Shown here in pieces: positions 22,642-22,832 of a DNA stretch of 22,832 bases (positions within the stretch are counted from its first letter, which is position 1; each line of letters starts with the position of its first letter). The notes beneath the pieces were generated by a model. It saw nothing but the letters and a program-made list of their open reading frames with translations, was not told the origin of the DNA and ran no database searches. The stretch lies in NCBI GenBank assembly GCA_002491065.1, contig DKVF01000001.1, positions 1 to 22,832 on the forward strand. Direction: 5' to 3'. Origin of the DNA: Peptococcaceae bacterium UBA7185 (GTDB lineage: Bacteria > Bacillota > Peptococcia > Peptococcales > Peptococcaceae). The translations under genes were made by a program, and so were the position numbers.

Positions 22642-22832
22642 TACCTTCCGTTTTTGCTACGCCATGAAACCTATCATAATGTACTTAAATATATGATACC
22701 AAATTTTTCTCAATTGTACAGTTTCTTTTTCAAAAACTATACAAAAAAATATTATTCTTTTATCAAATTATTACATTCCCGTCGATACATTCTTATTTTG
22801 TTATGTAGAAACGACGCTGCATTTTGAAAATT
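22642..22832. promoter_or_regulatory. AT-rich upstream region of the BTAD regulator
   Basis: No gene is supported here. On the - strand TTGGTA followed after 18 bp by TATGAT (around 22704 to 22675) could be the promoter of the BTAD regulator. The rest is AT-rich with no strong hairpin or repeat. Confidence 0.3.

Noticed and set aside
1..22832. CRISPR array, tRNA, rRNA, insertion sequence or riboswitch
   Set aside because: No regularly spaced repeats, cloverleaf-like sequences, transposase motifs or recognised riboswitch cores were seen by eye. A covariance-model scan would be the decisive check.

Overview
The window comes from a low-to-mid GC member of the Bacillota. The evidence is a complete ctsR-mcsA-mcsB-clpC operon with a CtsR box, an agr-type GHKL/LytTR two-component pair, a class B sortase, and AAGGAGG-type ribosome binding sites throughout. 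No rRNA, tRNA, CRISPR array, transposase or prophage gene was seen. An anaerobic, probably host-associated member of the Clostridia or Negativicutes is my guess. The sequence alone does not fix the genus.

Layout. (1) 1-4.96 kb, + strand: the class III heat-shock operon (CtsR repressor, McsA/McsB protein-arginine kinase, ClpC unfoldase), ending in a hairpin shared with the convergent gene that follows. (2) 5.1-9.9 kb, - strand: a cytoplasmic alkaline-phosphatase-superfamily hydrolase, an SLC13/DASS-type transporter and a Crp/Fnr regulator. The hydrolase and transporter promoters carry the same palindrome (TGTTG-N4-CAACA) about 40 bp upstream of the predicted transcription start, where a class II Crp/Fnr activator would bind. 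They therefore look like one small regulon. (3) 9.9-12.2 kb, - strand: a lipoprotein gene broken by a 56-bp tandem duplication, then a secreted protein paired with a 62-aa membrane protein. (4) 12.4-15.1 kb, + strand: a decaying or switched-off agr quorum-sensing locus. The response regulator is out of frame with its best start because of one extra GT unit in a short dinucleotide tract. The sensor kinase is intact. agrB keeps only its C-terminal part, and no good agrD is visible. (5) 15.1-20.4 kb, - strand: a tightly packed operon with a PilC/GspF membrane protein, four small single-span pilin-like proteins (one DUF4860-like), a PilT-type ATPase, a class B sortase and an RsiV-like lipoprotein. 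(6) 20.5-22.6 kb, - strand: a secreted transglutaminase-like protein and a SARP/BTAD regulator with a degenerate C-terminal GGDEF-like domain.

The least explained parts are the minimal pilus-like operon coupled to a sortase, the hydrolase/transporter regulon with its shared operator, and two frame-disrupting short duplications within 1.7 kb. Each duplication is restored to frame by removing one repeat unit (56 bp and 2 bp), so either may be a reversible switch or a recent inactivation.
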